Shown here: positions 39,775 to 50,800 of the stretch, in pieces
Layout: every line of letters starts with the position of its first letter
Position numbering within the stretch: position 1 is the stretch's first letter
Assembly: GCA_025057975.1 (NCBI GenBank)
Contig: JANWUV010000015.1
Coordinates: 45,848 to 109,847, forward strand
Source: Chloracidobacterium sp.
GTDB taxonomy: Bacteria > Acidobacteriota > Blastocatellia > Chloracidobacteriales > Chloracidobacteriaceae
Length of the DNA stretch: 64,000 nucleotides
Reading direction: 5' to 3'
Translations under genes and position numbers: made by a program
Notes under the pieces: generated by a model
The model's database searches: none
What the model saw: only the letters and a program-made list of their open reading frames with translations
Told to the model about the DNA's origin: nothing

Positions 39775-40499
39775 CGGTCAGCCTCCAGATTGAGCGCCGT
39801 CAGCCAGTCGCTCGGAGCGTCGGCGTTGAGGCGACGTAGGTTCGTACGCCACCAGGCGGCGTAGCTTGCCATAGCCGACTCCGTAAAGCGATGCTCGATG
39901 AACTCCGTCGCGCCCGCGCGCAGAACAGCTACATCGAGCGGGTAGCTGACGTCGCTTGCGCTGGTCAGCGTGCAATCAAACGCCAGCAGCGCGGCCTTGA
40001 GCGCCGCGCCAAGCGAGCACCCGTAATCTAGCATCCGGTCCAGAATCGGCTTCCCGTAAAAGGCGTTGCCGATGATGGCGTAGGGTGACGACTCGCCGAT
40101 TTCTACCCAGTTCGCCTGCGGATAGACCAGAAACAAGCGATGCTCGCCGTCGTCGGGCAAGCGTCCGCCGATGATGGAAAACAGGTCAAAGCGGAGGCCG
40201 TCGCGTTCGAGCATGGCGTGGTCTTCGCGGAAGACGCGCCGAACTTGCTCGCCGTAGGCGTTGACCAGCTCGTACAGCCGGCGGTGAATGACCGACTCGC
40301 CGCGCAGCCATTCGTCGAAGTACGTCACGACTTTGTCGCGCGCCGAGCGCAGCCCCGAAGTCATGACACAGACCGGCGCGGCGGCGGCGCGGTGAATGGT
40401 CAACTTGCGCGAGGTGCGGCACTCCGTCCCCGACGTAATGCGCGTGTCGGCGACGGCAATCAGCCCCGCGACGGTTTTGATGCCCAAGCAAAAAGTCAT
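39771..40499 (-). CDS. Anbu, proteasome-like peptidase
   Basis: 242 aa, Ntn-hydrolase of the Anbu (bacterial proteasome homologue) family. The sequence starts MTFCLGIKTVAGLIAVADTRITSGTECRTSRKL. Thr2 would be the N-terminal nucleophile after Met removal; Asp18 and Lys32 are the conserved catalytic partners, and the residues after Thr2 follow the Anbu consensus. Later blocks are FDLFSIIGGRLPDDGEHRLFLVYPQANWVEI and YAIIGNAFYGKPILDRML. It follows the alpha-E protein gene by 11 bp, the family's characteristic neighbour. The other usual neighbours, a circularly permuted ATP-grasp and a transglutaminase-like protein, are absent here. Confidence 0.92.
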   Translation of the reverse strand: MTFCLGIKTVAGLIAVADTRITSGTECRTSRKLTIHRAAAAPVCVMTSGLRSARDKVVTYFDEWLRGESVIHRRLYELVNAYGEQVRRVFREDHAMLERDGLRFDLFSIIGGRLPDDGEHRLFLVYPQANWVEIGESSPYAIIGNAFYGKPILDRMLDYGCSLGAALKAALLAFDCTLTSASDVSYPLDVAVLRAGATEFIEHRFTESAMASYAAWWRTNLRRLNADAPSDWLTALNLEADR

Positions 40500-40510
40500 C
40501 GTCGAATCGT

Positions 40511-41461
40511 TCAGTTTGGAAAGAAAGTCGCCGCAATGGCGTCGCCGGCGGCGTACAAATCGCGCCGAAAACGGTTGAGAAAGGGGCGGGCGTCGGTGGG
40601 CGACTCCGGCGGGAGGATGTCCTCGACGCCGGCGTAGTCCAACTGCGCCGCCAGCCGTCCTAGCCGTTGTTCAGGCAGGTTGGTGTAGGTGCCGGGAAGC
40701 GTCCCGGAAATCGCATGTACCGACTCAACGCAGCGCAACAGGCAGTAGTGCGCCGCACGTGGAAACTCACGGCTAAGCAGCAGGAACTCAAAAATGCGGC
40801 GGGGTTCAATCCGGCCGTACTTTTTGCGGTACATCTCATGCGCGCTCACCGCCTTGAGCAAGCCTGACCATTGCAGGTCATTGATGAGCGCCTCGCCGTT
40901 GAGAGCGGTGGCGGCGTTGAGGCGTTCGACGCTCAGAATCGAGGCGGTTTTGTCGGCCCGTTCAAGGAGGCGACCGATGCGGTTGAAATGCCAGGCCTCG
41001 CCGTGGGACATCGTGGAATCCGTTACGCCGACGAACAAGTGGCTGGCCAGTTTCACCTGCGTGAAGAACGCATGCGGCATAGCGCCGAAGCGGCCCTGCG
41101 CCGCCGCCGCCTTGACGTTGAGGTAGAACGTGTTGGCCTGCTCCCACATTTCCGACGAGATGGTGTCGCGGACACACCGGGCGTTTTCGCGCGCCCGTGA
41201 CAACGTGGTGAGGATGGAGTTCGGGTTGCGTTCATCAAAGGTCAGGTAACGCAACACCGCCGCCGGCGTCGGTGCGCCGTAGCGGGCGGCAAAATCTTCA
41301 GGATCGCCGACGCTGGCGATGAGTTCCGACCATGCAGCGGTGTCGTCAGCCGGTAGATCAAGCGTCAGCGTCATCGTCGCATCCACAAAGCGCGCAATGT
41401 TTTCCGCCCGCTCAATGTAGCGGCTCATCCAAAAGATGGAATCGGCAACCCGGCTCAGCAT
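40511..41461 (-). CDS. Alpha-E domain protein
   Basis: 316 aa from MLSRVADSIFWMSRYIERAENIARFVDA, the hallmark of the alpha-E (DUF403) family. It is all-helical. Other family blocks are LSRARENARCVRDTISSEMWEQANTFYL, WHFNRIGRLLERADKTASILSVE and the C-terminal GDAIAATFFPN. Its biochemical role is unknown. It is usually encoded with Anbu, a circularly permuted ATP-grasp and a transglutaminase-like protein, and is suspected to act in peptide synthesis or ligation. Here it heads the operon; the start is about 230 bp from the divergent hybrid kinase. Confidence 0.9.
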   Translation of the reverse strand: MLSRVADSIFWMSRYIERAENIARFVDATMTLTLDLPADDTAAWSELIASVGDPEDFAARYGAPTPAAVLRYLTFDERNPNSILTTLSRARENARCVRDTISSEMWEQANTFYLNVKAAAAQGRFGAMPHAFFTQVKLASHLFVGVTDSTMSHGEAWHFNRIGRLLERADKTASILSVERLNAATALNGEALINDLQWSGLLKAVSAHEMYRKKYGRIEPRRIFEFLLLSREFPRAAHYCLLRCVESVHAISGTLPGTYTNLPEQRLGRLAAQLDYAGVEDILPPESPTDARPFLNRFRRDLYAAGDAIAATFFPN

Positions 41462-41691
41462 ATGGAGGCGTTGCAGCGCCCGCCGCCCGCCGCCCAAAGC
41501 GGCGCGGCGTCAAGACGGCAGTACAGTGTGCTAGGGTATGTGCGGCGAAGCCTGCCTTGCTTGGTTCGCCTTCGTCAACCCGTTGGGGAAGGGGCAGGTC
41601 TTCGCGGTGAGCAAAGCATCCAGCGGTTGACCCAGCACGCCGTCGCCGCCCCAAACGCCCTGTTGCCTTTTGGCAAAGCTGAAGAACCGCT

Positions 41692-44454
41692 ATGTTGCGC
41701 GAACTGGCCAAAAAGGTTTTTTCTTCCCGCCACCGCTTAGCGGCAGGCTTCGTCGCCGTGGCGCTAATCCTCTTTGGACTAGCGGCAGCGGCCTCAACGA
41801 CGGTGTACCAACTGCAAACAGCCGAAACTGATGTGCGACTGGGCTTGGAAACGCTCCAGTTGGTCTCCGACACTGAAGCGTGCGCGCTGCGCGTACGCCT
41901 TCAGGTACGGGGTTACGTCATCACTGGCGGAGAAGATGTCGCCAGGGAAACGCGACGGCAGGCTGCCTACCTCCAGCGACTCTTAGACAAGCTTCGTGAG
42001 CAAGTCGCCGGCCAGCCATCGCAGCTTGAGCGGGTTGAGCGTCTCGACCAGATTCTGCGCGAGGGTCAAACGTATTTGGAGCGCGTGATGACGCTTCGGC
42101 GGACGGATCGGGAAGCGGCGCTTGCGTTTGTGCCGGGACCTGAAGGCGACCAATTGGCGGAACGCCTTCAGGAACAACTTGAAGGCGTCGGGCGGGAAGC
42201 CCGCAGCCGTTTGGAACAATCCATGGCGGTGGCCCGGCGAAGCGCCGAACGCTTGGAGTGGCTGGTCATGGTGAGCGCCGGCGTCATTATCGGCCTGTTA
42301 GTAGCGACCTACACGTTGGTGGCGCGTGAACTTAACGCCCGCCGGCGACTCACCGCCCAGCTTGAGCAGGCTCGTGATGCGGCGCTCGATTTGGCACGCA
42401 AAAAGTCCGACTTTCTGGCTAATATGAGCCACGAGATTCGGACGCCGATGAACGGCATCATCGGCGCCAGCGACCTCCTTCTGAAAACCGCACTCAAACC
42501 TGAGCAGAAGGACCTAGCCGAAACCATTCGCCACAGCGCCGAAGCGTTGCTGGTCATCGTCAATGACATTCTGGACTTTTCCAAGATTGAGGCCGGCAAG
42601 CTTTCCTTAGAGTCGAGCGACTTCGATCTCCGGGCGACGGTTGAGCAGGCGGTTGAGACAGTCGCCCCGGTTGCACGCAAGAAGTCGCTGGAACTGGTTA
42701 CGCTCGTGTACCGCGACGTGCCGGCGCAGTTGTGCGGCGACGCCGTCCGCCTGCGCCAGGTGTTGCTCAACCTGGTCGGCAACGCTGTGAAGTTTACCGA
42801 CAAGGGCGAAGTTGTGGTGCGGGTGACGAAACAAGCCGAAACGGAAGCCGATGTGACCCTTCGGTTTTCGGTCACCGACACTGGCATTGGGATTCCCAAG
42901 GAGGCGCAAGCGGACATTTTCGAGGCGTTTACCCAGGTGGACTCCTCACGGTCGCGCCGCTTCGGGGGGACGGGATTAGGTCTGGCCATCTCGAAACGGT
43001 TGGTCAGTATGATGGGCGGCGACATCGGTGTGGAAAGCGAAGTCGGCAAGGGTTCGACCTTCTGGTTCACCGCGACATTTCAGAAAGTGGATGTCAGCCA
43101 GCCAGCTTCAACTTACGAACTCTGGTTTGGTCTGCGCGCACTGGTTGTGGACGACAACGCCACCAACCGGACAGTCATCGCCCAGCAACTAACCGACTTC
43201 GGTCTCTTTTGCGACGTGGTTTCCAACGCGGAGGAGGCGTTGGCGGTGCTGCGTGAGGCGGCGCACAGTGAGCAGCCGTTTCGGGTCGCCCTTCTGGACG
43301 CCCAGATGCCGACTATGAGCGGGTTGTGGTTGCTTGAACAGATTCGCGCCGACAGCCAACTCAGGGAACTGCCGTGTATCTTGCTCACTCAGCCGCCCCC
43401 ACCAACAACGCAGGAGATGCGGCGGTTGGGTGTGAGTGCTTACGTCACCAAGCCGGTGCGGACGGAGGCGCTCAAAGAAGCGCTGCGTACCGCTCTCAAC
43501 CCGCTGCGCGCCAAGGGGACAGGGCAACCGACGCGCGAAACACCGAAAGGTATTCCAGCCGCCGGGCCGACTGCGCCGTCGTCTCCCGCACGGGCGGAGA
43601 CATGCACCAGCCACCGGTTGGTTTTATTGGTCGAAGACAATCCCATCAACCAGCGCGTTGCACAGCGCATGCTGGAGCTGCTGGGCTACCGCGTCGTCAT
43701 CGCGGCCAGCGGGTCTGAGGCGTTGATGATGGCGCAGACACATCAACCAGACCTCATTCTGATGGACTGTCAACTTCCTGAGATGGACGGCTACACGGCG
43801 ACGATGCACATTCGCGAGCGGGAACGCGCCGCTGGACGCCGGACGCCGATTGTCGCAATGACCGCCAACGCGCTCGCCGATGAACGTGACCGCTGTTTGG
43901 CGGCCGGTATGGACGAGTACTTGGCGAAACCGTTCCGAATGGCTGATCTGGAGAATTTGCTGCGCCGCCTGTTTGGTGAGGGCGGGACAATGGACGGCGA
44001 CCGGCAATCGCGCCAGGCGCCACCGATGGAGGAAACCACCGACGCCTGTCTGCTTGACACTGAGGCGTTCTACATTGGGACGGGCGTCGCCATTAGCGGC
44101 GCTGCGGCTCCTGAACTGGCCCGCCAGATTGTCGCCACTTTCCTAGACGACGCTGCCAATCAACTGCAACAGATACGGGCGGCGATAGAACGTCAAGAGG
44201 AAACCGCCGTCCGCACCCTTGCGCACCGACTGTACGGTGGGGCGGCGCAAGTTGGCGCGCGGCGACTAGCGCAAATCGTCCGACGCATTGAAAAAGCGCC
44301 TGACGCCGCCGAATGGCCGCAGCACCTGCGGACAGCAGAGGAGGTTTTTGAAGCCACGCGCGTCGCGTTTGACGAAGCCTTACAACAACCGCTCCCCGAG
44401 AGGAACAAGCATAAACTCCCTTCCCCTAACAGCAGTTTGTCTGGACACCCTTGA
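41692..44454 (+). CDS. Hybrid sensor histidine kinase (CHASE3-HisKA-HATPase-REC-REC-Hpt)
   Basis: 920 aa. TM1 is at about 17-38. A periplasmic helical CHASE3-like domain spans 40-185 ([22 protein letters not shown]). TM2 is at about 190-212. HisKA has His247 in [10 protein letters not shown]. HATPase_c has the N-box LVGNAVKF, G1 DTGIGIP and G2 FGGTGLGL. Receiver 1 has Asp536 (LLDAQMP) and receiver 2 Asp692 ([11 protein letters not shown]). The C-terminal Hpt has His845 ([12 protein letters not shown]). All phosphorelay residues are present, so a full intramolecular relay is possible. No output regulator is adjacent. It is divergent from the alpha-E/Anbu/Hpt operon. Confidence 0.93.
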   Translation: MLRELAKKVFSSRHRLAAGFVAVALILFGLAAAASTTVYQLQTAETDVRLGLETLQLVSDTEACALRVRLQVRGYVITGGEDVARETRRQAAYLQRLLDKLREQVAGQPSQLERVERLDQILREGQTYLERVMTLRRTDREAALAFVPGPEGDQLAERLQEQLEGVGREARSRLEQSMAVARRSAERLEWLVMVSAGVIIGLLVATYTLVARELNARRRLTAQLEQARDAALDLARKKSDFLANMSHEIRTPMNGIIGASDLLLKTALKPEQKDLAETIRHSAEALLVIVNDILDFSKIEAGKLSLESSDFDLRATVEQAVETVAPVARKKSLELVTLVYRDVPAQLCGDAVRLRQVLLNLVGNAVKFTDKGEVVVRVTKQAETEADVTLRFSVTDTGIGIPKEAQADIFEAFTQVDSSRSRRFGGTGLGLAISKRLVSMMGGDIGVESEVGKGSTFWFTATFQKVDVSQPASTYELWFGLRALVVDDNATNRTVIAQQLTDFGLFCDVVSNAEEALAVLREAAHSEQPFRVALLDAQMPTMSGLWLLEQIRADSQLRELPCILLTQPPPPTTQEMRRLGVSAYVTKPVRTEALKEALRTALNPLRAKGTGQPTRETPKGIPAAGPTAPSSPARAETCTSHRLVLLVEDNPINQRVAQRMLELLGYRVVIAASGSEALMMAQTHQPDLILMDCQLPEMDGYTATMHIRERERAAGRRTPIVAMTANALADERDRCLAAGMDEYLAKPFRMADLENLLRRLFGEGGTMDGDRQSRQAPPMEETTDACLLDTEAFYIGTGVAISGAAAPELARQIVATFLDDAANQLQQIRAAIERQEETAVRTLAHRLYGGAAQVGARRLAQIVRRIEKAPDAAEWPQHLRTAEEVFEATRVAFDEALQQPLPERNKHKLPSPNSSLSGHP

Positions 44455-44534
44455 CGGTCGCCCCCACCGTCATCAATATCGTCCGTCTTTGAGCCGGGCG
44501 GGTCTCACCGTCGGATATTGTTCAAACCAGCCAT

Positions 44535-45494
44535 ATGCTGTTTCGCGCTGCGCTCCGGTTGTCACAAACCATGTCATGCCCGCTGTCTTTGGGTTGTCAG
44601 GCGGCGGCGCTGGAAGCTGCTTACGCCTACTGCCGGCGCGTCGCGCTTGGGCACTATGAAAACTTCCCGGTTGGTTCGTTGGCGTTGCCGCCGGCCGTCC
44701 GCCCGCACGTCTACGCCGTCTATGCGTTTGCGCGCGCGGCGGATGACTTCGCCGATGAGGGCGTGCATACGCCGGAGGAGCGACTAGCGAACTTGGCGGA
44801 TTGGCGGCGACGGCTTGAGGATTGCGCCAACGGCGAGGCGACCCATCCGGTGTTCGTTGCGCTAGGGCACACAATCCGCACGCACGCGCTGCCGGTGAAG
44901 CTGTTTCATGATCTGCTGGATGCGTTTGAACTCGACGTGCGCCGGACGCGCCATGCCACGTTTGAAGATTTACTGGCCTACAGTCGGTGTTCGGCCAATC
45001 CGGTGGGACGCTTGATCCTGCTGTTGTTCGGCCACCGCGACCCGGCGTGGCTCCAGATGTCGGACGCTGTGTGTACAGCGCTACAACTGACCAACTTCTG
45101 GCAGGATGTCGTCGTGGACCTGCAAAAGGATCGCATCTACATTCCGCTGAGCGACATGGCGGCGCATGGCTACACGGAGCTGGATTTGGCGGCACGGCGG
45201 TACACCCCGGCATACGTCCGCCTGATGGAAAGCCTCGCCGACCGGACGGAGGCATTGTTTGAGCGTGGGCGTCCGCTGTGTGGGCTGGCGCCGGGTCGCT
45301 TGGGGGTGGAGCTGCGTCTGATTTGGTTGGGTGGGATGACCATCCTGACGGCGTTGCGACGCATCCGGTTCAATGTTTTTGACCGTCGGCCGACGCTTGG
45401 CGTCCGTGACAAAGTACGGATGGTGCTTGGCGCGTTCCGCCGTAACCGCTTTTTGCCCCTTAGCCACGCCCCGACGCTTCACGACCCTGCATGA
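44535..45494 (+). CDS. hpnC: Squalene synthase HpnC
   Basis: 319 aa (or 307 if started at 44571). ALEAAYAYCRRVALGHYENFPVGSLALPPAVRPHVYAVYAFARAADDFADEG is the HpnC-specific block, including the first Asp-rich motif DDFAD. LTNFWQDVVVDLQKDRIYIPLSDM carries the second. It is an all-alpha trans-prenyltransferase-like enzyme. In the HpnCDE route it turns presqualene diphosphate into hydroxysqualene. Its stop overlaps the hpnD start by 4 bp. No ribosome site is convincing for either start. Confidence 0.88.
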   Translation: MLFRAALRLSQTMSCPLSLGCQAAALEAAYAYCRRVALGHYENFPVGSLALPPAVRPHVYAVYAFARAADDFADEGVHTPEERLANLADWRRRLEDCANGEATHPVFVALGHTIRTHALPVKLFHDLLDAFELDVRRTRHATFEDLLAYSRCSANPVGRLILLLFGHRDPAWLQMSDAVCTALQLTNFWQDVVVDLQKDRIYIPLSDMAAHGYTELDLAARRYTPAYVRLMESLADRTEALFERGRPLCGLAPGRLGVELRLIWLGGMTILTALRRIRFNVFDRRPTLGVRDKVRMVLGAFRRNRFLPLSHAPTLHDPA

Positions 45495-46372
45495 CAAACT
45501 TCTTTGGCCATATCACCGCGCCGCGACCGCCGGTCGCCGAAGGCATCACACACAGTTCACGGACAAACTTCCTTTACTCGTTCCTCATTTTGCCCAAGCC
45601 CCAGCGGCGGGCGATTGAAACCGTCTATGCGTTCTGCCGTGTTGTGGACGACATTGTGGACGGCGATACGACCGGAAAGACCAATCCGCAGGCGGAGCTT
45701 GACCGCTGGCGCGACGAAATCCAAGCCTGCTTCAACGGCCACGTACCGCGTCATCCGCTCGCGCGCGAACTCAAGGCCATACTTCAGCGGTTTCCAATTC
45801 CGCAGGAACACTTTCTGGCGCTCATTCGGGGCATGGAGATGGACTTGGCGCGCCGCCGTTATGCGAGTTTCGCCGAACTGGACGAGTACTGTTACCACGT
45901 CGCGTCGGTCATTGGACTGATGTGCATTGAGATTTTCGGCTATCGGCACGCTGGCGCGCGCAACTATGCGATACACTTGGGCAAGGCTCTGCAGCTCATC
46001 AACATTGTGCGGGATGTCAAAGAAGACGCTGCGCGGGGGCGAGTGTACCTGCCGCTGGACGAGATGGCAGCGGAAGGCGTCACTGAAGGCGACCTGCAGG
46101 ATGGCCGTTACGGCGAAGCTTTTGCGCGACTAGCGGCGCGGCAAGCGCAGCGGGCGCGGGATTTTCGCGCGCAGGCGCTTCAAGCGTTGCACCCAGAAGA
46201 CCGTCCGGCGATGGTGGCGGCGGAGATCATGGCGACGATTTATTTCAAGCTGCTTGACCAGATGGAAGCGACGCGCTTTGACGTGTTTCGCCGCCGCCCA
46301 CGGCTGTCTAGGCTTCAGAAAGCGTTGGTCGCTGCTTCCCTACTGCTCAGGGCGCGTCTGGGAAGAGCTTGA
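45491..46372 (+). CDS. hpnD: Presqualene diphosphate synthase HpnD
   Basis: 293 aa. SRTNFLYSFLILPKPQRRAIETVYAFCRVVDDIVD has the first Asp-rich motif, and LGKALQLINIVRDVKEDAARGRVYLPLDEM the second, as in HpnD and phytoene synthases. It joins two farnesyl diphosphates. The assignment rests on the HpnC partner directly upstream with a coupled ATGA start. HpnE, the FAD-dependent third enzyme, is not next in the run; the following gene is a BtuF-like protein. Phytoene synthase is the alternative. Confidence 0.87.
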   Translation: MTNFFGHITAPRPPVAEGITHSSRTNFLYSFLILPKPQRRAIETVYAFCRVVDDIVDGDTTGKTNPQAELDRWRDEIQACFNGHVPRHPLARELKAILQRFPIPQEHFLALIRGMEMDLARRRYASFAELDEYCYHVASVIGLMCIEIFGYRHAGARNYAIHLGKALQLINIVRDVKEDAARGRVYLPLDEMAAEGVTEGDLQDGRYGEAFARLAARQAQRARDFRAQALQALHPEDRPAMVAAEIMATIYFKLLDQMEATRFDVFRRRPRLSRLQKALVAASLLLRARLGRA

Positions 46373-46492
46373 TGGCCCGTCGGAAGGACGGCGGCACCGC
46401 TCCTCAAAACGCTTGAGAACGCCGGTGTGGCTCGCGCTTTCGCGCTGCGCCGACGTAAGCTTCGGCTCAAACCTGACCGCTTGGAGGCCCGG

Positions 46493-47440
46493 ATGACAAA
46501 CCTCAGAATTGTTTCGCTGCTGCCGAGTGCGACGGAAATTATTTGCGCATTAGGCCTTGAATCACAGCTGGTTGGCGTCACGCACGAGTGTGACTATCCG
46601 TCTTTCGTCCGCGACTTGCCCAAGGTCACGCACACGCTGATTCCCACCGACGCGACAAGTTTGGAGATTGACGGTTTGGTGCGCGAGCGGCTGCAAACGA
46701 ACCGGGCACTTTACACCCTTGATTTGCCAACGCTTGAGGCTCTGCGGCCAGACCTGATTGTGACGCAGGCGTTGTGTGATGTCTGCGCCGTCGCCGAAGA
46801 AGAGGTCAAAGCCGCCGCTTGCGTACTGCCCGGCGCGCCGCGCGTCGTCAACCTTGAACCCCAAACGCTCAACGAAGTCTTCGACAGCCTCTTCCTGGTT
46901 GGCGAGGCTGCCGGATGCCAGGCGCGGGCGGTGCAGGTTGTCACAAGACTGAAGGCGCGCGTCGCTGCCGTCGCAGAGCGTTCGGCGGCTGTATCACGCC
47001 GGCCGCGGGTCGCCCTGCTGGAATGGCTGCATCCGCCCTTTTCCTGCGGACACTGGAGCCCGGAGCTGGTTCAGTTGGCCGGCGGCGAAGAGGTCATGGG
47101 TCGCCCCGGCGTCCCATCGCGGACGCTGACCTGGGAAGCGATCGCAGCGGCGCAGCCGGAGGTTATTTTTATCGCCTGCTGCGGCTTCTCGGTTGAGCGG
47201 ACGCTGGAAGACGTGGCGCAACTTGCCGCCAACCCGATCTGGCGGACATTGCCAGCTGTTCGGCAGGGGCGGGTTTACATCACTGACGGGTCACACTACT
47301 TCAGCCGTCCTGGCCCGCGCTTGGTGGAAAGCTTGGAAATCCTGGCCCACGCGCTGCATCCTACACTTCACCCTCGACCGGCAGTCGGCCCGGCGCTCGT
47401 GTACCAGCCTCAGCCGCAGCCTGCGCTGGCGGTGGTGTAG
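46493..47440 (+). CDS. Cytoplasmic cobalamin-binding-protein-like (BtuF-like, no signal peptide)
   Basis: 315 aa from the ATG at 46493 with GGAGG just upstream. It starts directly with the domain: MTNLRIVSLLPSATEIICALGLESQLVGVTHECDYP, the BtuF-type signature. Later blocks are LRPDLIVTQALCDVCAVAEEEVK, VALLEWLHPPFSCGHWSPELVQLAGG and AAQPEVIFIACCGFSVERTLED. No signal peptide or lipobox precedes it; the frame upstream is Arg-rich and not export-like. Such proteins are known as a leaderless group of cobalamin-binding candidates. It follows hpnD by about 120 bp. Confidence 0.82.
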   Translation: MTNLRIVSLLPSATEIICALGLESQLVGVTHECDYPSFVRDLPKVTHTLIPTDATSLEIDGLVRERLQTNRALYTLDLPTLEALRPDLIVTQALCDVCAVAEEEVKAAACVLPGAPRVVNLEPQTLNEVFDSLFLVGEAAGCQARAVQVVTRLKARVAAVAERSAAVSRRPRVALLEWLHPPFSCGHWSPELVQLAGGEEVMGRPGVPSRTLTWEAIAAAQPEVIFIACCGFSVERTLEDVAQLAANPIWRTLPAVRQGRVYITDGSHYFSRPGPRLVESLEILAHALHPTLHPRPAVGPALVYQPQPQPALAVV

Positions 47441-47885
47441 GCAGGCTCTGGTCGCTGCCCCGGTGCGCCTGCTCAAGCGGAGACGAAACTGACCCCGGAA
47501 ATGCACCGTCGGCTGTTTCTGTCTTTGCTCATCACGGCTGGCTACGGCTAAGGTCGTCTGACAACCAAAAATCTGAAGTTCGTCCAAAATTTCCGTTGTT
47601 CTTAGAGGCGTTCGCGTCGCGGAGATAGCTGGCTGTACGAGGCGAAGACCGACGGCGCAAAAACTGTATTTTGGCTTACCTTACAGACGCCCGCCGCTAC
47701 ACCAGTGAGTCGGTCCGCCGACCGTAGAGCATAAAGGTTTTTGGCATTACATTTGCCCTCATTGCTAACTAAGCGTCGCTCAGTCAAAGGCAAAAGGCGG
47801 CCGAACGACTTGCTGTGCGCGGCAGGGCGGGCTTTGGCTGTTTCTTGGGGAAGCGACGAGAACCCATCGTAAAGTGAGGATTTCG
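47441..47885 (+). other. Upstream region of the large receptor
   Basis: 445 bp without a supportable gene. It precedes a strongly terminated receptor gene and probably holds its promoter or leader. I could not recognise a riboswitch consensus or assign hexamers. Confidence 0.45.
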
Positions 47886-50800
47886 ATGAAGATGTTTGCA
47901 CGACCTTCTGTAGTGCACGGGCTGACGCCGCTATTGTGCGCTCTCTGGCTATGGGCCATGGGCGGGTTAGCGGCGGCGCAAATCGGGACGGGGACGATTC
48001 GTGGAACAGTGACGGATGAGCAAGGCGCCGCTGTCGCCGGCGCGACGGTGACGCTGACCAACCAGGCGACAGGCGCGAGTCGAACCCAGACCACCAACGA
48101 AGCCGGAACATTCAACTTTAGCGGCGTCCCAGCGGCTTCCTATACCATCAAAGTGGAAGCGCCTAACTTCAAAACCTACGAACAAACCGACCTCCGGGCG
48201 CGAGTGGACGGCAGTACGACGCTCACCGTTGTCCTTGCCGTCGGCGGCGCCAGTGAGACCGTCACCGTCACCGGGACGGGGACGGAAGCCATCCTTAACC
48301 GTCAGGACGCCAGCATCGGCAACACCATTGCCCAGCGGCAAATTCTTGAGCTGCCCCTCGCGGCGCGCAACATCGCCGGTCTATTGAACCTACAACCGGG
48401 CGTTGCCCCGGACGGCTCCGTGAGCGGTTCGCGCAGCGACCAGGGCAACATCACGCTTGACGGCGTGGATGTCAACGAACAGCAGAATAACTCAGCGTTT
48501 TCACCCGTTCTGCGCACCTCGCCGGAGTCGGTCGAGGAGTTTCGCGTCACCATCAGCAATCCCAACGCTAACCAAGGACGGTCGTCAGGCGCGCAGATTT
48601 CGCTCGTCACCAAGAGCGGGACGAACGAGTTCCACGGCTCGGCGTTTTTCTTCCACCGCCCGACCATCGGCAACGCGGGCAACTGGTTCACCAACGCCAT
48701 TGGTCAGCGGACACCGCGCGTATTGCAAAACGTCTTCGGCGGCGCAATTGGCGGGCCGATTGTCAAGAACCGGCTCTTTTTCTTCTACAACTACGAGGGA
48801 CGGCGTGATCGGTCGCAGACGTCGGTGCTGCGTACCGTGCCGCTGCCGCATCTTGGGCGTGGCGAGTTGCGTTTCAACGCCGTCAACGCCGCGACAGGCG
48901 CGCCGGTCGGTATTCGGACGTTGACCGCTGCACAAATCAGCCAAGCATTTCCGGCGTTGGCGGCGGCCGGCGGCGGTTCGGCGCTCAATCCGGCGGCCGT
49001 GGCCTACTTGGCGCAGGCGGCCGCGCGTTACCCGGCCAATGACACAGGCGCAGGCGACGGCGTCAACACAGGCGGCTTCCGCTTCAACGCGCCGACACCG
49101 TTTGACTTCAATGCCCATATCGCCCGCCTTGACTGGAAGGTGGACAACGCTGGCAAACACACGCTCTTCGCTCGCGCTAACGTGCAGTATGACGTGCAAA
49201 ACTTCACGTCATTCTTCCCCGACACGCCACCGCAACGGCTCTGGTCACATCCGGTGGGCATCGCCGCTGGTCATACGTGGAACATCAGCAACCGCTGGAC
49301 GAATGTGTTCCGCTACGGGCTAACGCGCTTCGCCACCAGTTCCCAGGGTGACACGTCGCAGAACTTCATCAGCTTCCGGTTTGTGTTTGAGCCGACCGCC
49401 AACGCGCGGACGCTCGACCGCATCACGCCGACGCACAACTTCACCAATGACACGACGTATGTGTTCGGCGATCACACATTCCAGTTCGGGACGAACATTC
49501 GCATCATCCGCAACCGGCGCATCGGCTTTGCTCAAGCGTTCGATTTTGGGGTCATCAACCCGATCTTCTATGCGCAAAGCCTGACCGCCCCCATCAACAC
49601 CTTCGCCATCAATAACCTTGGTCTTGCCATTCAGCCCGGCCGTGGCGTGCCGGTACGCGACGCTGTCAACGCGCTCATCGGGCGCATCAATCAGTACACA
49701 GTGTTTCTGACCTACGACCAGCGTGGCAACTTGCTGCCGGCTGGAACACCCACAAATCGGTCCTTCGCAGCCGAGGAGTACGACTTTTACTTCCAAGACG
49801 TCTGGCGCATTCGGCCGAACCTGACGCTCACCTATGGCATTCGCTATGGGCTAAGCCGGCCGGTTTACGAGCAAAACGGCTTTCAGGCCGGGACGAATAT
49901 CCCGCTCGGTGACTTCCTGCGCGGGCGCGCACAAGGTGCGGCGCAGGGCCGGCCGTTCAACGAGCTCATCACCATCAACTTGGCTGGACCAGCCAACGGC
50001 GGCGACCCACTGTACCAGTTCGCCTACAACAACTGGCAGCCGCGCGTCTCCATTGCTTGGTCGCCGGACTTCAAGAATGGTTTCCTGAGCAAGATATTCG
50101 GCAATCGGCAACAGACGGTCATCCGCGCCGGTTTTGCGCTAACTAACGACTACTTTGGACAACAGATCGCCGTCCAGTTCGACCAGCGCAACACGCTCGG
50201 CTTCGTCCAGCAGCAGCAAACGTCGTTTGCGCAGTTCCGGTTGACGGGGCCGCCGTTTGCGCCGCTCTTTACGGCGCAGGGACAGAGCTTCCGCAACTTC
50301 CCCGGCATCAACCCGCCGCCGCGCATCACCTTCCCGCTGCGTCAGCCGGACGACGGCCAGCAGCGCATCGAGCAATCTATTGACCAGACGACGCGCCTGC
50401 CGCGCAACTTCAGCTGGAACTTTTCCATCGGGCGGGAGTTGCCGGCCGGGCTGTTCTTTGAAGCCGCCTACATCGGCCGGCTGGGACGCAACCTGCTGGC
50501 GCAGCGCGACGTGATGGCGCTCAACAACCTCGTTGATCCGCGCACGGGCGTGGATTGGTACACCGCCGCCGGCCAACTTGAGGACCTCCGGCGCAACAAC
50601 ACGCCGATTTCGCAAATCCCCAACATCCCCTACTTCAACAACATCCTCTTCCCCGGCATTCTGGCGAACCTCTTCGCTGGGTTTGGCGGCATTCAGGCCG
50701 GCATGACCAACAGCCAGGCGATCTATGCCATGTTGTTGAACCCCAGCGCGTGGGGACTGTTGGGACCGGCCGACTGGACGACCGTCCAGCTCATCCTCAA

